DNA from: Campylobacter helveticus
GTDB taxonomy: Bacteria; Campylobacterota; Campylobacteria; Campylobacterales; Campylobacteraceae
Reading direction: 5' to 3'
Assembly: GCF_002080395.1 (NCBI RefSeq)
Contig: NZ_CP020478.1
Span: 756,886 to 820,885, forward strand
Length of the DNA stretch: 64,000 nucleotides
Shown here piece by piece: positions 10,200-20,534 of the stretch (position 1 is its first letter; every line of letters starts with the position of its first letter). Below the pieces are notes generated by a model. It was not told where the DNA came from. It saw only the letters and a program-made list of their open reading frames with translations, and did not search any database. Position numbers and translations under genes: made by a program.

Positions 10200-10570
10200 A
10201 AATAAGGGTTTATTATGAGGATACGGATGCTGGTGGAGTAGTGTATCATAGCAATTATTTGAAATTTTGTGAAAGGGCTAGAAGTGAGCTTTTTTTTAGA
10301 AAAAATGCGGAGATTTTTGACGCGAAAAAAGGGCATTTTTTACTCACTCGTGCAAATTGTGCTTTTTTAAAACCTGCCAAACTTGGGGATATGGTGGAGG
10401 TTAAAACTAAGGTTTTAAATTTCAAAAAGGCCTCACTTGTGATAGAGCAAGAAATTTTGAAAGAAAATGAACTTTTATTTAGGGGAGAATTTACCCTTGC
10501 TTTTGTGAAAGATTTAAAACCAGCAAGGATTAGCGAAGAGCTTAAAGGGCTTTTTGAAGAATTATTCTAA
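10196..10570 (+). CDS. YbgC-family acyl-CoA thioesterase (hotdog fold)
   Basis: 124 residues starting GTG (MKIRVYYEDTDAGGVVYHSN) with AAGGAA upstream. The YEDTDAGGVVYHSNYLKF motif includes the catalytic Asp of the YbgC/4-hydroxybenzoyl-CoA thioesterase group. In other proteobacteria YbgC belongs to the tol-pal cluster; here it is separate. Overlaps the thiE-like stop by 4 bp and converges on the next gene by 9 bp. Matches Cj0965c in C. jejuni order. Confidence 0.85.
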   Translation: MKIRVYYEDTDAGGVVYHSNYLKFCERARSELFFRKNAEIFDAKKGHFLLTRANCAFLKPAKLGDMVEVKTKVLNFKKASLVIEQEILKENELLFRGEFTLAFVKDLKPARISEELKGLFEELF

Positions 10571-11758
10571 TTCTTCAAAATTTCCCGCTTTGCCTTGCAT
10601 TAGGCGGATGTTGTAGATAAATTGTGAATTTTCTAAATTTTCTTCAAAAATTCTTTCACTTTTTGTGTTTAAAAAACTTGTATAAAAATAATCAAGCCCA
10701 ACGCTAGTCGCATACGCAACCCAGTTATAATCTAAATTTTGCGCAAACATTTCATTAAGATAGCTCAAATCCTCATCATTTTTATCGATAGAATTTGCAA
10801 TGATAAATTTTTGCCTATCGCCTTCTTGAGTGAGGCTTAAAAAGGCTGGATTATAATTAAGTTGCGTGGAAAGTAGGGTGTGAGCGCGGATATTATGCGC
10901 ACGAATTTGAGAGCTTAAAAGAGCGGTTTTGATAAGAGATGTGTTAAAGAAAATGGAAGCACCTCTCAACCCCCTTAAAGTCCTCGCAAAATCAACTTTT
11001 TCATCGGCTATTTTATAAATTATAGCATTAGAATCTTGAGCTTTTATTTTGGCATTTAGCTCGTTTGAAAGCGCACCGCTATCGCTTAAGATAGCGTTTA
11101 AGCCGTTAGATTTTTCAAGTAGTTTTTGAATTTGTGCGTCATAATCTATACTGCCAAAATAAATATTTTCGTTATTAACTTGAGAGTTATTTTTATGTGC
11201 GGTTGGGATAAAAATTTTCACATCGCCTTGATAATTTTCCAAAGCTTTTACGCCTTTGTTGGTAAAGCCCGCGATAGCGAATTTATAGCCTTGTGAGCTG
11301 ATTTTATGCAGTGCTTCTTCTATTTTCTGCGCTTCTTCTGTGCCGATTAAAAAAACTTCGACCTTAATTTCCGCCCTTTGTTTTAAAAGATAGGCTATGC
11401 TTGAGTTGATGATGATGTTAGAATAATTTTTGATGGTTTTTTCAGGTATGATAAGAGCGAGTTTTACGGAAATAGCGTTCTTGTCATCAACTTTTTGAAG
11501 ATTTTTTTCAAAATCCGTAATGGAATTTAAAAGCTTAGCGTAAATGTTGGATAAGACTTGGTTTTTATTTTCTACGAATTCGCTTAAAAAACTAAGATAC
11601 ATTTTTTCTTCTAAAAGTTTTAACAAACAAGTTTCGTTACAGGTTTTATTTTCTAAATTTACATAACTTTCCTCAGGGGGAGTAAAGTCTAAAAGCTCTT
11701 GTTTTTTCGCTTGCGCTAGACTAAAAAGTAAAGCGAGGCATAAAAATATTTTTTTCAT
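10562..11758 (-). CDS. Periplasmic protein with type-I periplasmic-binding-like fold
   Basis: 398 residues. The signal peptide is MKKIFLCLALLFSLAQA. A helical, Cys-pair-containing N-terminus (NKTCNETCLLKLL) precedes a region like the LppC/LpoA or branched-chain amino-acid receptor fold: VKLALIIPEKTIKNYSN, FAIAGFTNKGVKAL, IFIPTAHKN, NAILSDSGAL. Ligand unknown. The ATG overlaps the stop of the UDG-like gene (ATGA). Position corresponds to Cj0964. Confidence 0.65.
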   Translation of the reverse strand: MKKIFLCLALLFSLAQAKKQELLDFTPPEESYVNLENKTCNETCLLKLLEEKMYLSFLSEFVENKNQVLSNIYAKLLNSITDFEKNLQKVDDKNAISVKLALIIPEKTIKNYSNIIINSSIAYLLKQRAEIKVEVFLIGTEEAQKIEEALHKISSQGYKFAIAGFTNKGVKALENYQGDVKIFIPTAHKNNSQVNNENIYFGSIDYDAQIQKLLEKSNGLNAILSDSGALSNELNAKIKAQDSNAIIYKIADEKVDFARTLRGLRGASIFFNTSLIKTALLSSQIRAHNIRAHTLLSTQLNYNPAFLSLTQEGDRQKFIIANSIDKNDEDLSYLNEMFAQNLDYNWVAYATSVGLDYFYTSFLNTKSERIFEENLENSQFIYNIRLMQGKAGNFEELE

Positions 11759-12363
11759 AAAAGTCCTTTTATCTTCTTTAAATCTTTGAAAAATTCCTCT
11801 TTGAAACTAGGGTTTCTCTCTAAAAATTCTCCATCAAAACTTGCCAAAATGAAAAAATTTTCATAAGCAAAAAGCTCACCTCTAAGGGTTTTAAAATCCT
11901 TAAAACCCAAAGATTTTAAGGCGTATTCTCCCAAACAAAGAAGAATTTTTGGCTTGATGAGTTTGATTTCATTTAGCAAAAAAGGCAAACAAGAATGCAA
12001 AGCAAAGTCATCATTTTTATTTGCACTAAAACATTTGAAAATATAAGAAAAATAAAATTCATCTCTGCTTAAATTGAGAATTTTTTCTATGGAATTGACT
12101 AAAAATTCTCCCTTTTTTGATTGCAGTAAAATTCCATTTTCATTTTCATTTTTTGATGCGTGAGTATCTAAAATAAAGAGTTTGCAAGACTTTAGCCTTT
12201 CTTCCATTAGGATTTTTCTACGCGTTTTGGAAAAATTACAAAGTGTGCAAACGCTAACTTTGTTTCTTAGAGTTTTAAAGTCGTCTATGGTGTTTATTTT
12301 GGAGATATTTTGAGGGCTGAAATGATAGCCCATAGCCTTAAGATAATGCAAAGAGCGTATCAT
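11755..12363 (-). CDS. Uracil-DNA glycosylase superfamily (family 4-like), degenerate active site
   Basis: 202 residues. It keeps the four cysteines expected to hold a [4Fe-4S] cluster (CTLC near 38-41; CFSANKNDDFALHSC near 112-126) and the fold core KPKILLCLGEYALKSLGF. The catalytic motifs are altered: where GEAPG(x)ED is expected there is LDTHASKNENENG, and the late HPS/HPA motif reads ASFDGEF. It may bind DNA or nucleotides without classic uracil excision. The start overlaps the GNAT gene's stop. Confidence 0.7.
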   Translation of the reverse strand: MIRSLHYLKAMGYHFSPQNISKINTIDDFKTLRNKVSVCTLCNFSKTRRKILMEERLKSCKLFILDTHASKNENENGILLQSKKGEFLVNSIEKILNLSRDEFYFSYIFKCFSANKNDDFALHSCLPFLLNEIKLIKPKILLCLGEYALKSLGFKDFKTLRGELFAYENFFILASFDGEFLERNPSFKEEFFKDLKKIKGLL

Positions 12364-12839
12364 AAATCGTTAAGTTTAGTTAAATTTTGTCCATCTAAGC
12401 GGTAGGTGCGTATGCTTTTTAGATGTGTTGCGCCAAGCTTTTCATAAAAGGATATGCCCGGTAGATTGTCATTAAGGCAAACCCAAGAAAGCATAGGAAT
12501 TTTTTCTTTTTGAGAAAGTTCTCCAATGAATTTAAAAACTTTGCTTCCGTAACCTTTTTTACGAAATTTTTCTCTTATATAAATGTCTTCTATATAAATT
12601 CCTCTTTCGCCCAAGAAAGAAGAGATGGTGTAAAAAAATATCAAGTAGCCTATAATTTTTTCATCTTCTCTTAAAATAAAAGCTTTTGCGTGTTCATTTT
12701 CTAAGAATAAATTTGAAAGTTTCAACTCATCACACTTAAGATAGTCTAGTTTTTTTTCATACTCTGCAAATTCTTTCAGCATAGTTAAAAGTTCGCTCAA
12801 ATCTTCTTTTTTAAGAGCTTTGATTGTGAAATGGTGCAT
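12360..12839 (-). CDS. GNAT-family N-acetyltransferase
   Basis: 159 residues with the GNAT core: a beta strand YIEDIYIREKFRKKGYG (acetyl-CoA pyrophosphate loop, near 90-106), then WVCLNDNLPGISFYEKLGATHL. Resembles diamine/spermidine acetyltransferase-like proteins. Substrate unknown. First gene of a three-gene run joined by ATGA overlaps (GNAT, UDG-like, periplasmic protein). Equivalent of Cj0962. Confidence 0.8.
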   Translation of the reverse strand: MHHFTIKALKKEDLSELLTMLKEFAEYEKKLDYLKCDELKLSNLFLENEHAKAFILREDEKIIGYLIFFYTISSFLGERGIYIEDIYIREKFRKKGYGSKVFKFIGELSQKEKIPMLSWVCLNDNLPGISFYEKLGATHLKSIRTYRLDGQNLTKLNDL

Positions 12840-12934
12840 TTTTAACCTCTTTTTTGGAATTTTGAAAAGGCTAAATTTAGCAAAAGAACTTAAAAATTAC
12901 TCTTAATTAAAAGATTTTATAAGTAAATTTAGAT

Positions 12935-12940
12935 TATAAT
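12935..12940 (+). promoter_or_regulatory. -10 element for rpmH-rnpA operon
   Basis: TATAAT, preceded by periodic AT-rich DNA, 34 nt before the rpmH ATG. It probably drives the whole ribosome/membrane-insertase operon. Confidence 0.6.
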
Positions 12941-12974
12941 TCACGCTCAAAATTTATTTCTTGAAGGAAAAGTG

Positions 12975-13109
12975 ATGAAAAGAACTTATCAACCACATAA
13001 AACTCCTAAAAAACGCACTCACGGCTTTCGTGTGCGTATGAAAACAAAAAACGGACGCAAAGTAATCAACGCAAGACGCGCTAAGGGAAGAAAAAGACTT
13101 GCTGTGTGA
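12975..13109 (+). CDS. rpmH: Ribosomal protein bL34
   Basis: 44 residues beginning [18 protein letters not shown] and ending KGRKRLAV, very basic and typical of L34. GAAGGAAA lies upstream. The stop overlaps the rnpA GTG start, the classic rpmH-rnpA linkage. Confidence 0.97.
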   Translation: MKRTYQPHKTPKKRTHGFRVRMKTKNGRKVINARRAKGRKRLAV

Positions 13110-13429
13110 AATTTTCTAAATTTGAAAATACTGCGGAATTTACAGCAGTTTATAAGTCTGGCAAAAAGTGGTTTTGCGATGGACTTATCCTTTTTTATCT
13201 TCCAGCAAGTGAGAGAAAAAGGGCTGTTGTTGCAAGTAAGAAAGTTGGGAAAGCGGTAGTGAGAAATCGAGCCAAGCGTGTTTTAAGAGCTTTATTTGCA
13301 AGGGTTGAAAATGAGCTTGAGAGCGGTAAGTATGTGCTTGTGGCGAAAACGGATTTTGAAGAGTTTTCCTTTTTAAAATTAGAAAAAAGTCTCAAATGGG
13401 GTTTAAAAAAAATACAATGTTTAAGATAG
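13106..13429 (+). CDS. rnpA: Ribonuclease P protein component
   Basis: 107 residues, GTG start. The conserved RNA-binding signature [17 protein letters not shown] (near 47-63) and the aromatic FxxxYKxGKKW entry are present. It assists the catalytic RNase P RNA in maturing tRNA 5' ends; that RNA gene is not in the window. Confidence 0.96.
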   Translation: MKFSKFENTAEFTAVYKSGKKWFCDGLILFYLPASERKRAVVASKKVGKAVVRNRAKRVLRALFARVENELESGKYVLVAKTDFEEFSFLKLEKSLKWGLKKIQCLR

Positions 13430-13761
13430 CATTTTTGACTTCCTTACGCTTTTATCAAAGGTTTTTAAGTCCCCTAAAACCCCCTGTTTGTAGGTATTAT
13501 CCAAGTTGCTCGGAGTATGCTTTTTGGCAGTTTGAAAAAAATAATGCTTTTTTTGCCTTTTTTTTAACTTCTTTTAGAATTTTAAGGTGCAATCCTCTTT
13601 TTCGAGGTGGTTTTGACTATCCTAGAGTTTTTAAGGTTTTTAAAGGTGGCACTTTATGCTTCAAACCCAAATTTTTGGCACAAAAAAAACTAAATTTTTT
13701 ATACATACCTTGTGAGGATAAAGGCTTTTATCTTGTAAAAATCATTTTTAAAGGAAATTAA
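13417..13761 (+). CDS. yidD: Membrane protein insertion efficiency factor YidD
   Basis: 114 residues starting [19 protein letters not shown] inside the end of rnpA (13-bp overlap). The family signature [11 protein letters not shown] followed by [13 protein letters not shown] is complete. The extra ~45 residues after that core make it longer than the usual 70-85; a start at 13396 is possible but less likely. Helps YidC-dependent insertion at the inner membrane. Confidence 0.92.
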   Translation: MFKIAFLTSLRFYQRFLSPLKPPVCRYYPSCSEYAFWQFEKNNAFFAFFLTSFRILRCNPLFRGGFDYPRVFKVFKGGTLCFKPKFLAQKKLNFLYIPCEDKGFYLVKIIFKGN

Positions 13762-15375
13762 GTGAATCACTCAAATAACAATAATATTTTTCAGCAAAAA
13801 CGCATTTTGTTGGCGGTTGTGCTTTCTTTTATCTTTTTTGTAGCTTATGATTATTTTTTCTTACCAAAGCCAAATTTAAGCGAACAAAATACTACGCAAA
13901 ATAATATAACAACAGCTCAAAATTTAAGTGCTAATGCTGCACCAGAGCTTAAAACAAATTCGCTCAATCCTACACAAACAAATGTAGAAATAAGTAGTTT
14001 AAAGAGTGGAGTTTTAGCAAGTGTAGAAAGTAAGCACTTTAAAGCGGAAATTGATTCTCTTGGACGCGTTTTTAGTTTTTATCTTAAGGATAAAAAGTAT
14101 CAAAATGAGGATAAAACCCCTATCAATCTCATTAGCAAAGAGCAAAATCCTCGCCCTTTAGAACTGCGTTTTTCAAATAATACTATCAACGAAGAGGCTT
14201 TTAAGACAAATTATAATGCCAACACAAACGAGCTTATCCTTGATACAAATGAGAGTAAAAAACTTGTTTTAACACAAAATTTATCAAATTTAAAAGTGGA
14301 AAAAATTATTACTTTCCATCCAGAAGGGCATTATGAGGTCGAAGTTAAATTAAGTCAAAATACTCCATTTTTTATTACTCCCGGTTTTAGACCTAGTATA
14401 GCCGTTGATTCTTATACGGTGCACGGAGCTTTAGTTTTGGATACTGAGGATACTATCCATACCTTTGAAGATGGGGACATGGATATGGAGGAGCGTATAG
14501 ATAAGGCTTTTATCGCTTCGGCTTTTGATAGGTATTATGCAAACTTTTTTTACAATTTTGACAAGCCTTTAAATATCACAATTTCAAAAGATGCTAAGGA
14601 TAATCCTATTGTATTTGCCTATGCAGATAAGGAATTTAAAGCGGGTGGTTATATAGGGGCTAAGGAACACGAAGCTTTAAGGGCTATCGATGAGAGACTT
14701 GAAAATGTCGTAGAATTTGGCTGGTTTACTTTCGTCGCTAAACCTATGTATCAAGGACTTGATTTTTTATTTAAGCACATTGGAAATTGGGGGTGGGCTA
14801 TTGTGGTTTTGACTTTGATAGTGCGGGTGATTTTATTCCCTCTTACTTATAAGTCTATGATTTCTATGAATAAGCTTAAAGATTTGGCACCTAAGATGAA
14901 GGATATTAAGGAGCGTTACAAGGGCGACCCTCAAAAGATGAATATACATATGATGGAGCTTTATAAAAAGCACGGTGCGAATCCTATGAGCGGGTGTTTG
15001 CCTATACTTTTACAAATTCCTATTTTCTTTGCGATTTACCGCGTTTTGTTTAATGCGATTGAATTAAAAGACGCGCCTTGGGCATTTTGGATACACGATT
15101 TATCGGCGATGGACCCTTATTTTATTTTGCCGATTTTAATGGGTGCAACGATGTTTTTACAGCAACTCATCACCCCTATGACGATACAAGACCCATTGCA
15201 AGCTAAGATTATGAAATTTTTACCTGTGATATTTACGATATTTTTTATCACTTTCCCTGCGGGACTTACGCTTTATTGGTTTGTCAATAATGTTTGTTCT
15301 TTAATCCAACAATGGATAATTAATAAAATGTTTGAAAAAGAACACCACAAAAGAGAAAGTGAGAAAGCAAAATGA
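13762..15375 (+). CDS. yidC: Membrane protein insertase YidC
   Basis: 537 residues, GTG start directly after the yidD stop with AAGGAAA upstream. It has an N-terminal membrane helix (about 14-32), a large periplasmic beta domain (about 60-330) and then the conserved five-helix core beginning NWGWAIVVLTLIVRVILFPLTYKS. That core includes the hydrophilic-groove arginine (IVRV), MSGCLPILLQIPIF and a basic tail. Confidence 0.97.
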   Translation: MNHSNNNNIFQQKRILLAVVLSFIFFVAYDYFFLPKPNLSEQNTTQNNITTAQNLSANAAPELKTNSLNPTQTNVEISSLKSGVLASVESKHFKAEIDSLGRVFSFYLKDKKYQNEDKTPINLISKEQNPRPLELRFSNNTINEEAFKTNYNANTNELILDTNESKKLVLTQNLSNLKVEKIITFHPEGHYEVEVKLSQNTPFFITPGFRPSIAVDSYTVHGALVLDTEDTIHTFEDGDMDMEERIDKAFIASAFDRYYANFFYNFDKPLNITISKDAKDNPIVFAYADKEFKAGGYIGAKEHEALRAIDERLENVVEFGWFTFVAKPMYQGLDFLFKHIGNWGWAIVVLTLIVRVILFPLTYKSMISMNKLKDLAPKMKDIKERYKGDPQKMNIHMMELYKKHGANPMSGCLPILLQIPIFFAIYRVLFNAIELKDAPWAFWIHDLSAMDPYFILPILMGATMFLQQLITPMTIQDPLQAKIMKFLPVIFTIFFITFPAGLTLYWFVNNVCSLIQQWIINKMFEKEHHKRESEKAK

Positions 15376-16247
15376 GGGTAGAAGCTAAAGATTTGCAAAG
15401 TGCTTTAACTGAAGCTTCAATTAAGCTTGAATGCTCTGTTGTGGATTTAGAATATACCATTTTGCAACATCATAAAAACGGCTTTTTGGGTTTTGGGCGT
15501 AAGAGTGCTATTATAGAGGTTGAGGCGAAAAGATATAAGAAAAAAGCTTTTAAGAAAGAAAATAAGTCGTATTTTAAAACCGAAGAAAAGCCTAAAACCG
15601 ATAAATTTGAAAAAATGGAATTTGAAAATAGGCAAAGTGAGCTTAAGTCTAGCAAAAAAATAAGCGAGGAAAATGCTCTTAAAAGCGAGATGAAAGCCGA
15701 ACCGATTAAGAAAGAAAAATATGTCGTAAAAAGTGATGCGATTTTTGATAGTTTTCATAAAGAGGTTGATACAAATCGCGATAGTCAAGATATTTTAGAT
15801 GAGATAAAAATTCAGTTAGAAAGGCTTTTAAAAGCTTCTTGTTTTAAAATTTCTGTGAGTGAAATTAAAATGTATGATGAAAATTGCATTTTTATCCGTT
15901 TAGATGGTGAGGATGCTGCTTTAATGATAGGCAAAGAGGCGCACCGCTATAAGGCGATTTCTTATCTTTTGCATAATTGGATTAATCTAAAATATAATCT
16001 TTTGGTGCGTCTTGAAATTGCGCAGTTTTTAGAAAAGCAAATTCAAGGAATGCAGTTTTATTTACAAGGTGTAGCGGAAAAAATTAAACAAAGTGGAAGA
16101 GGGCAAACGAAGCCACTTGATGGGGTTTTAATTAAAATTGCTTTGGAAGAATTGAGAGTGATGTTTCCTAACAAATATGTAGGCATTAAACAAAATGGCG
16201 AACAGCGTTTTGTTGTGGTTAATGATTTTGTGAAAAAAGATGAATGA
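15372..16247 (+). CDS. Jag/KhpB-like RNA-binding protein, R3H motif missing
   Basis: 291 residues. The N-terminal Jag_N domain (1-52, [14 protein letters not shown]) is followed by a Lys/Glu-rich linker (about 53-130), a KH-like domain with [19 protein letters not shown] and a C-terminal R3H-like region. The expected RxxxH is absent: the segment reads [15 protein letters not shown]...QRFVVVNDF. Its ATG overlaps the yidC stop, the usual yidC-jag-mnmE order. Probably an RNA binder linked to envelope control. Confidence 0.85.
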   Translation: MRVEAKDLQSALTEASIKLECSVVDLEYTILQHHKNGFLGFGRKSAIIEVEAKRYKKKAFKKENKSYFKTEEKPKTDKFEKMEFENRQSELKSSKKISEENALKSEMKAEPIKKEKYVVKSDAIFDSFHKEVDTNRDSQDILDEIKIQLERLLKASCFKISVSEIKMYDENCIFIRLDGEDAALMIGKEAHRYKAISYLLHNWINLKYNLLVRLEIAQFLEKQIQGMQFYLQGVAEKIKQSGRGQTKPLDGVLIKIALEELRVMFPNKYVGIKQNGEQRFVVVNDFVKKDE

Positions 16248-17568
16248 AACCATAGCTGCTATTGCAACAGCTTACGGCACAGGCTCTATTTCTATTGTGA
16301 GAGTGAGCGGAGATAGGGCTTTAGAGCTTGGTTTAAAATTATCTCGTAAAAAAGAGTTAAGTCCGCGTTATGCGTATTTTGTCAAGCTTTTTAATGGCGA
16401 AAATGAGTTTATCGATGAGGCGATTATGCTCTATTTTAAGGCGCCTTTTAGTTTTACGGGTGAAGATGTGGTGGAATTTCAAATTCACGGCGGTTTTAGC
16501 GTGAGTGAAATTTTGCTAGAAGAATTGCTAAAAAATGGCGTCAAATTAGCTAAAGCTGGGGAATTTAGCAAAAGAGCCTGTTTAAATGGTAAAATGAGTG
16601 CGTTAAAGGCTTTAAACATACAGGATTTAATCAATGCAAAATCCGCAAGAGCTGCTAAAATCATCGCTAGAAATATGCAAGGAAGTTTGGCAGAACTCAT
16701 AGAAAAAATTCGGCTTGATTTGGTTAAAAGCTTGGCTTTTGTTGAGACGAGTATCGATTATGCAGACGATGATTTACCAAGTGATTTAATGGCACAAATT
16801 AACACGATGTGTGAGGAAAATGCGAGAATTTTGGAAGAAATTTATACTCTTTCTCAAAGCAAAAAAGCCCTTTTAGAGGGCTTTAAAATCGCCATTGTAG
16901 GAAAGCCAAATGCGGGTAAATCTTCACTTTTAAACGCTCTTTTGGCTTATGAAAGAGCCATAGTTTCGCCTTTGGCGGGAACAACAAGGGATTTTATAGA
17001 AGAAAGCTTTAAAATAGGCACTCATTTAGTTAGAATTATCGATACTGCTGGCATTAGGAAAAGTGAAGAGGAAATCGAAAAAATAGGCATAGAATTAAGT
17101 AAAAAAAGTTTGAATGAGGCTGACATTATCCTTGCGGTTTTCGATTCTTCCAAAGAATTTAATGAAGAAGATGAAGAGATTTTGAAGCTTTTGAAAAATT
17201 GTGATAAGAAAATTTTTTATCTTTTAAATAAATGTGATTTGGAGTTTAAATTTAAAGAGCCTCAGGGGATTGATTTTTTAAAAATTAGTGCAAAAGAGGA
17301 CATTACTCTTTTAAAAAAGACTTTAGAGACTTATTTAAATAGCCTAGATAGCGAGGGTTTTTTGGTAAGCTCACTTGATTTTATCCACTCTTGTAAAAAG
17401 GCTAGTGAAGCCATACAAAGGGCAAAAACGCTTTTAGATGAGAGAGTTTTGGAGCTTTTTGCTTTTGAGCTTAATGTAGCCATAGAAGAACTTGCAAAAT
17501 TTACCAAAGATTTCAAAAGAGAAGAAATTTTAGATGAAATGTTTGGTAATTTTTGCTTAGGAAAATAA
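16240..17568 (+). CDS. mnmE: tRNA modification GTPase MnmE (TrmE)
   Basis: 442 residues. It works with MnmG to put carboxymethylaminomethyl on U34 of certain tRNAs. Visible are the N-terminal tetrahydrofolate-binding domain, G1 [10 protein letters not shown] (near 221-230), the TTRDF K-loop, DTAG, NKCD, and the C-terminal catalytic cysteine in FCLGK. Overlaps the jag stop by 8 bp. Confidence 0.96.
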   Translation: MNETIAAIATAYGTGSISIVRVSGDRALELGLKLSRKKELSPRYAYFVKLFNGENEFIDEAIMLYFKAPFSFTGEDVVEFQIHGGFSVSEILLEELLKNGVKLAKAGEFSKRACLNGKMSALKALNIQDLINAKSARAAKIIARNMQGSLAELIEKIRLDLVKSLAFVETSIDYADDDLPSDLMAQINTMCEENARILEEIYTLSQSKKALLEGFKIAIVGKPNAGKSSLLNALLAYERAIVSPLAGTTRDFIEESFKIGTHLVRIIDTAGIRKSEEEIEKIGIELSKKSLNEADIILAVFDSSKEFNEEDEEILKLLKNCDKKIFYLLNKCDLEFKFKEPQGIDFLKISAKEDITLLKKTLETYLNSLDSEGFLVSSLDFIHSCKKASEAIQRAKTLLDERVLELFAFELNVAIEELAKFTKDFKREEILDEMFGNFCLGK

Positions 17569-17578
17569 AGGATACAAA

Positions 17579-19759
17579 ATGGATAAAGAAACGATAAAAG
17601 CACATAAAATCAGCGATGAAGAGTATGCTGAAATTTTAAATATCTTGGGTAGGGAGCCAAATTTACTTGAGCTTGGTGTAATTTCTGCGATGTGGAGTGA
17701 GCATTGCTCTTATAAGTCAAGTAAAAAATACCTTAATGGCTTTCCCACAAAAGCACCTTGGGTGATACAGGGACCGGGAGAAAATGCAGGTGTGATTGAC
17801 ATAGGCGGTGGTATGGCTGCTGTTTTTAAGGTAGAAAGTCATAATCACCCAAGTTTTATCGAGCCTTTTGCTGGTGCTGCAACAGGTGTGGGGGGGATAT
17901 TAAGAGATGTTTTTACTATGGGAGCTAGGGTTGTTGCGGGGCTAAATTCTTTAAAATTTGGCGATATTAGAGATGAAAAGGTTGCCAAACATCAAAAATA
18001 TCTTGTAAAAGGTGTGGTGAGTGGAATTTCTCATTATGGAAATTGTATGGGTGTGCCAACAATCGGTGGAGAATGTGCTTTTGAACCTTGCTTTAATGGT
18101 AATATTTTAGTCAATGCCTTTGCGCTTGGAATTTGTAAAATAGAGGATATTTTTTACGCTAAAGCGGAGGGCGTGGGAAATCCTGTCATTTATGTGGGCT
18201 CAAAAACGGGACGCGATGGACTTGGTGGAGCGGTGATGAGTTCTTCTGGTTTTAGTGAAGAGAGTAAAAAGCTACGCCCAACTGTGCAAATTGGCGACCC
18301 TTTCAGTGAAAAACTTTTAATGGAAGCTTGTTTGGAGCTTTTTAAAGAGGATTATATCGTAGGCATACAGGATATGGGTGCAGCAGGGCTTACTTCAAGT
18401 AGCTTTGAAATGGCTGGGCGTAGTAGAAGTGGAATGAGGCTTTATTTAGACAAAACGCCTATGCGTGAAGAAGGTATGAATCCTTATGAATTAATGCTAA
18501 GTGAAAGTCAAGAAAGAATGCTTATTTGTGCCAAGAAAGGCTATGAGGATAAGGTTATAGAAATTTTTAAAAAATGGGAACTTGACGCTGTGGTGATGGG
18601 CGAGGTTACAGATACTGGTTTGATGGAGCTTTTTTGGCATAATGAAAGAGTGGGGCTTATCCCTATCGAGCCTTTGAGTGAGAAAGCTCCTATTTTAGAT
18701 AGGGCTGTGAGAAAGCCTTACTATTTGGAGGAGATTAAAGAGTATCGGTTTAAATTAAAGCTTTCCGCAAATGCGCTTTTTAAGCAAATGCTAAGTAATG
18801 AATGTGTGAATGATAAGGCTTTCATTTACGAGCAATTTGACTCAAGTGTAGGGACAAATACCCTAAAAACTGACGGCGCTTTGGGTGCGAGTGTGCTAAG
18901 AGTTAAAGAAAATGGTGCGGCTTTAGCTATGGCTATGGAATGTAATTCTAGGCTTAATTATATTAATCCCAAAGAGGGTGCGGCTATGGCTGTGGCAACT
19001 GTGGGGAGAAAGATAGCTTGTGCTGGGGCTAGGGCTTTGGCGGTAAGTGATTGTCTAAATTATGGTAATCCGCAAAATCCCGAAGTAATGTGGCAGTTTG
19101 CACAGGGTTGCGAGGGGATAAAAGAAGCTTGTAGGGCTTTAAATACACCTGTGGTAAGTGGTAATGTTTCTTTATATAATGAAACGGACGGCGTTAGCAT
19201 TTATCCAAGTCCTACCATAGTGGGCGTGGGACTACAAAAGGACGCAAATTTAACCCTTAAAGCTAGGATAGAAAAAGAAAATACCGCTCTTTATCTTTTA
19301 GGTGAGAGTTTTGGAGAATTTGGGGCGTCTTTGGCGATGAAAGTGCAAGATGAAAAAGTAGCTGGAAATATGAGAGGGGTGGATTATGAAGCAGAGCTTG
19401 CGCTTTGGAATTTGCTTTTAAGTGCAAATAAAAAGGGGCTTTTAGAGTGTGCAAACAGCGTGGGCGTTGGTGGCGTGGCTTTGAGTGTAGCGAAAATGGT
19501 CGCTATTTCTTGTGTGGGTGTTGATTTAAAAAGCGAATTTAAAGATGAAGCGTGGCTTTTTGATGAGAGTGCTTCAAGGGCTATTGTGGGTGTAAGTGAT
19601 GAAGAAGCATTTTTAAATTTAGCAAAAGAATGTGGCGTGAAAGCTTTTAGATTAGGGTTTAGCACGAAAGAGGAGCGTTTTATTTTAGATTCCATTAATT
19701 TAAGCTGTGAAGAGCTTAAAAAATTGTATTTTGAGAGTTTTAAAGAGCAAATGTTATGA
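17579..19759 (+). CDS. purL: Phosphoribosylformylglycinamidine synthase, PurL subunit
   Basis: 726 residues, the short PurL type that needs separate PurS and PurQ, neither of which is here. Motifs: [14 protein letters not shown] near the N-terminus, [30 protein letters not shown], and the second-half [10 protein letters not shown] and GVGGVALS. Fourth step of purine synthesis. Its stop overlaps the next ATG. Confidence 0.97.
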   Translation: MDKETIKAHKISDEEYAEILNILGREPNLLELGVISAMWSEHCSYKSSKKYLNGFPTKAPWVIQGPGENAGVIDIGGGMAAVFKVESHNHPSFIEPFAGAATGVGGILRDVFTMGARVVAGLNSLKFGDIRDEKVAKHQKYLVKGVVSGISHYGNCMGVPTIGGECAFEPCFNGNILVNAFALGICKIEDIFYAKAEGVGNPVIYVGSKTGRDGLGGAVMSSSGFSEESKKLRPTVQIGDPFSEKLLMEACLELFKEDYIVGIQDMGAAGLTSSSFEMAGRSRSGMRLYLDKTPMREEGMNPYELMLSESQERMLICAKKGYEDKVIEIFKKWELDAVVMGEVTDTGLMELFWHNERVGLIPIEPLSEKAPILDRAVRKPYYLEEIKEYRFKLKLSANALFKQMLSNECVNDKAFIYEQFDSSVGTNTLKTDGALGASVLRVKENGAALAMAMECNSRLNYINPKEGAAMAVATVGRKIACAGARALAVSDCLNYGNPQNPEVMWQFAQGCEGIKEACRALNTPVVSGNVSLYNETDGVSIYPSPTIVGVGLQKDANLTLKARIEKENTALYLLGESFGEFGASLAMKVQDEKVAGNMRGVDYEAELALWNLLLSANKKGLLECANSVGVGGVALSVAKMVAISCVGVDLKSEFKDEAWLFDESASRAIVGVSDEEAFLNLAKECGVKAFRLGFSTKEERFILDSINLSCEELKKLYFESFKEQML

Positions 19760-20532
19760 GTGGAATTCTTCTTGTTGTTTTAGTGGCTTTGGTTTTTTAT
19801 TTGTATTATAAAAAATGGGGCAAAAGCGAATTTTTAAATTCGGCAAGTCGTGGAGCTAAAGGTTTTGCAAGAGGATTTGCAAGTGGAGTAATGCAAGAGA
19901 GGGCTGAAGAGCTTAAAAGGCGTATGAACTACTATGTTATCGCTCTTTTGGCAAAGATTGCTAAAAGCGATGGTAGGGTCAGCCAAAAAGAAGCCGAGAT
20001 GATAAGTGAGCTTTTGGACGCAAATGCAAAAGGTGAAAAAGAAAGAGCCTTTTTAAAGGCAAGTTTTAATGAGCATAAGGAAAATTTAGACGATGTTTTT
20101 GAAGTGGCGAAAGATTTTTTAAAAGAAGTTCCGCTTCCTAAAAATGAGCGGTTAAATGTGCTTAGAGTGCTTGTTTTTATGGCTTTGATTGACGGGGAAT
20201 TTAATGCTAAAAAAAGAGAGCTTTTAGAGCAAATCGCAAGAGCTTTTAATATAGCAAAAATGGAGCTTGACGCTTTTATAGAAAATCTTTCACGTCTTAA
20301 AAGTCCTAAAAAAGAGCTAAGTGAAAATGAGGCTTATGAGCTTTTGGGATTAAGCATTGGGGCGAATTTGAGCGAGGTAAAAAAACAATATAGAATCCTA
20401 GCTAAAAAATATCACCCAGATATCCTAAACGCTAATAATGTCAGCGAAGAAGAGCTTAAAATGGGCGTAGAGAAGTTTCAAAAGATTAATGAGGCTTATG
20501 AGCTTTTGAAAAAGAAATTAAATAAGGAGTAA
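19756..20532 (+). CDS. DjlA-like membrane-anchored TerB/J-domain protein
   Basis: 258 residues. An N-terminal membrane helix ([16 protein letters not shown]), a TerB-like acidic helical domain (about 55-170, [18 protein letters not shown] and [15 protein letters not shown]), then a J-domain (about 192-258) with YHPDIL, the HPD motif that stimulates DnaK. A DjlA-type co-chaperone, Cj0954c by position. Translation is coupled to purL by ATGA. Confidence 0.85.
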   Translation: MSGILLVVLVALVFYLYYKKWGKSEFLNSASRGAKGFARGFASGVMQERAEELKRRMNYYVIALLAKIAKSDGRVSQKEAEMISELLDANAKGEKERAFLKASFNEHKENLDDVFEVAKDFLKEVPLPKNERLNVLRVLVFMALIDGEFNAKKRELLEQIARAFNIAKMELDAFIENLSRLKSPKKELSENEAYELLGLSIGANLSEVKKQYRILAKKYHPDILNANNVSEEELKMGVEKFQKINEAYELLKKKLNKE

Positions 20533-20534
20533 AA

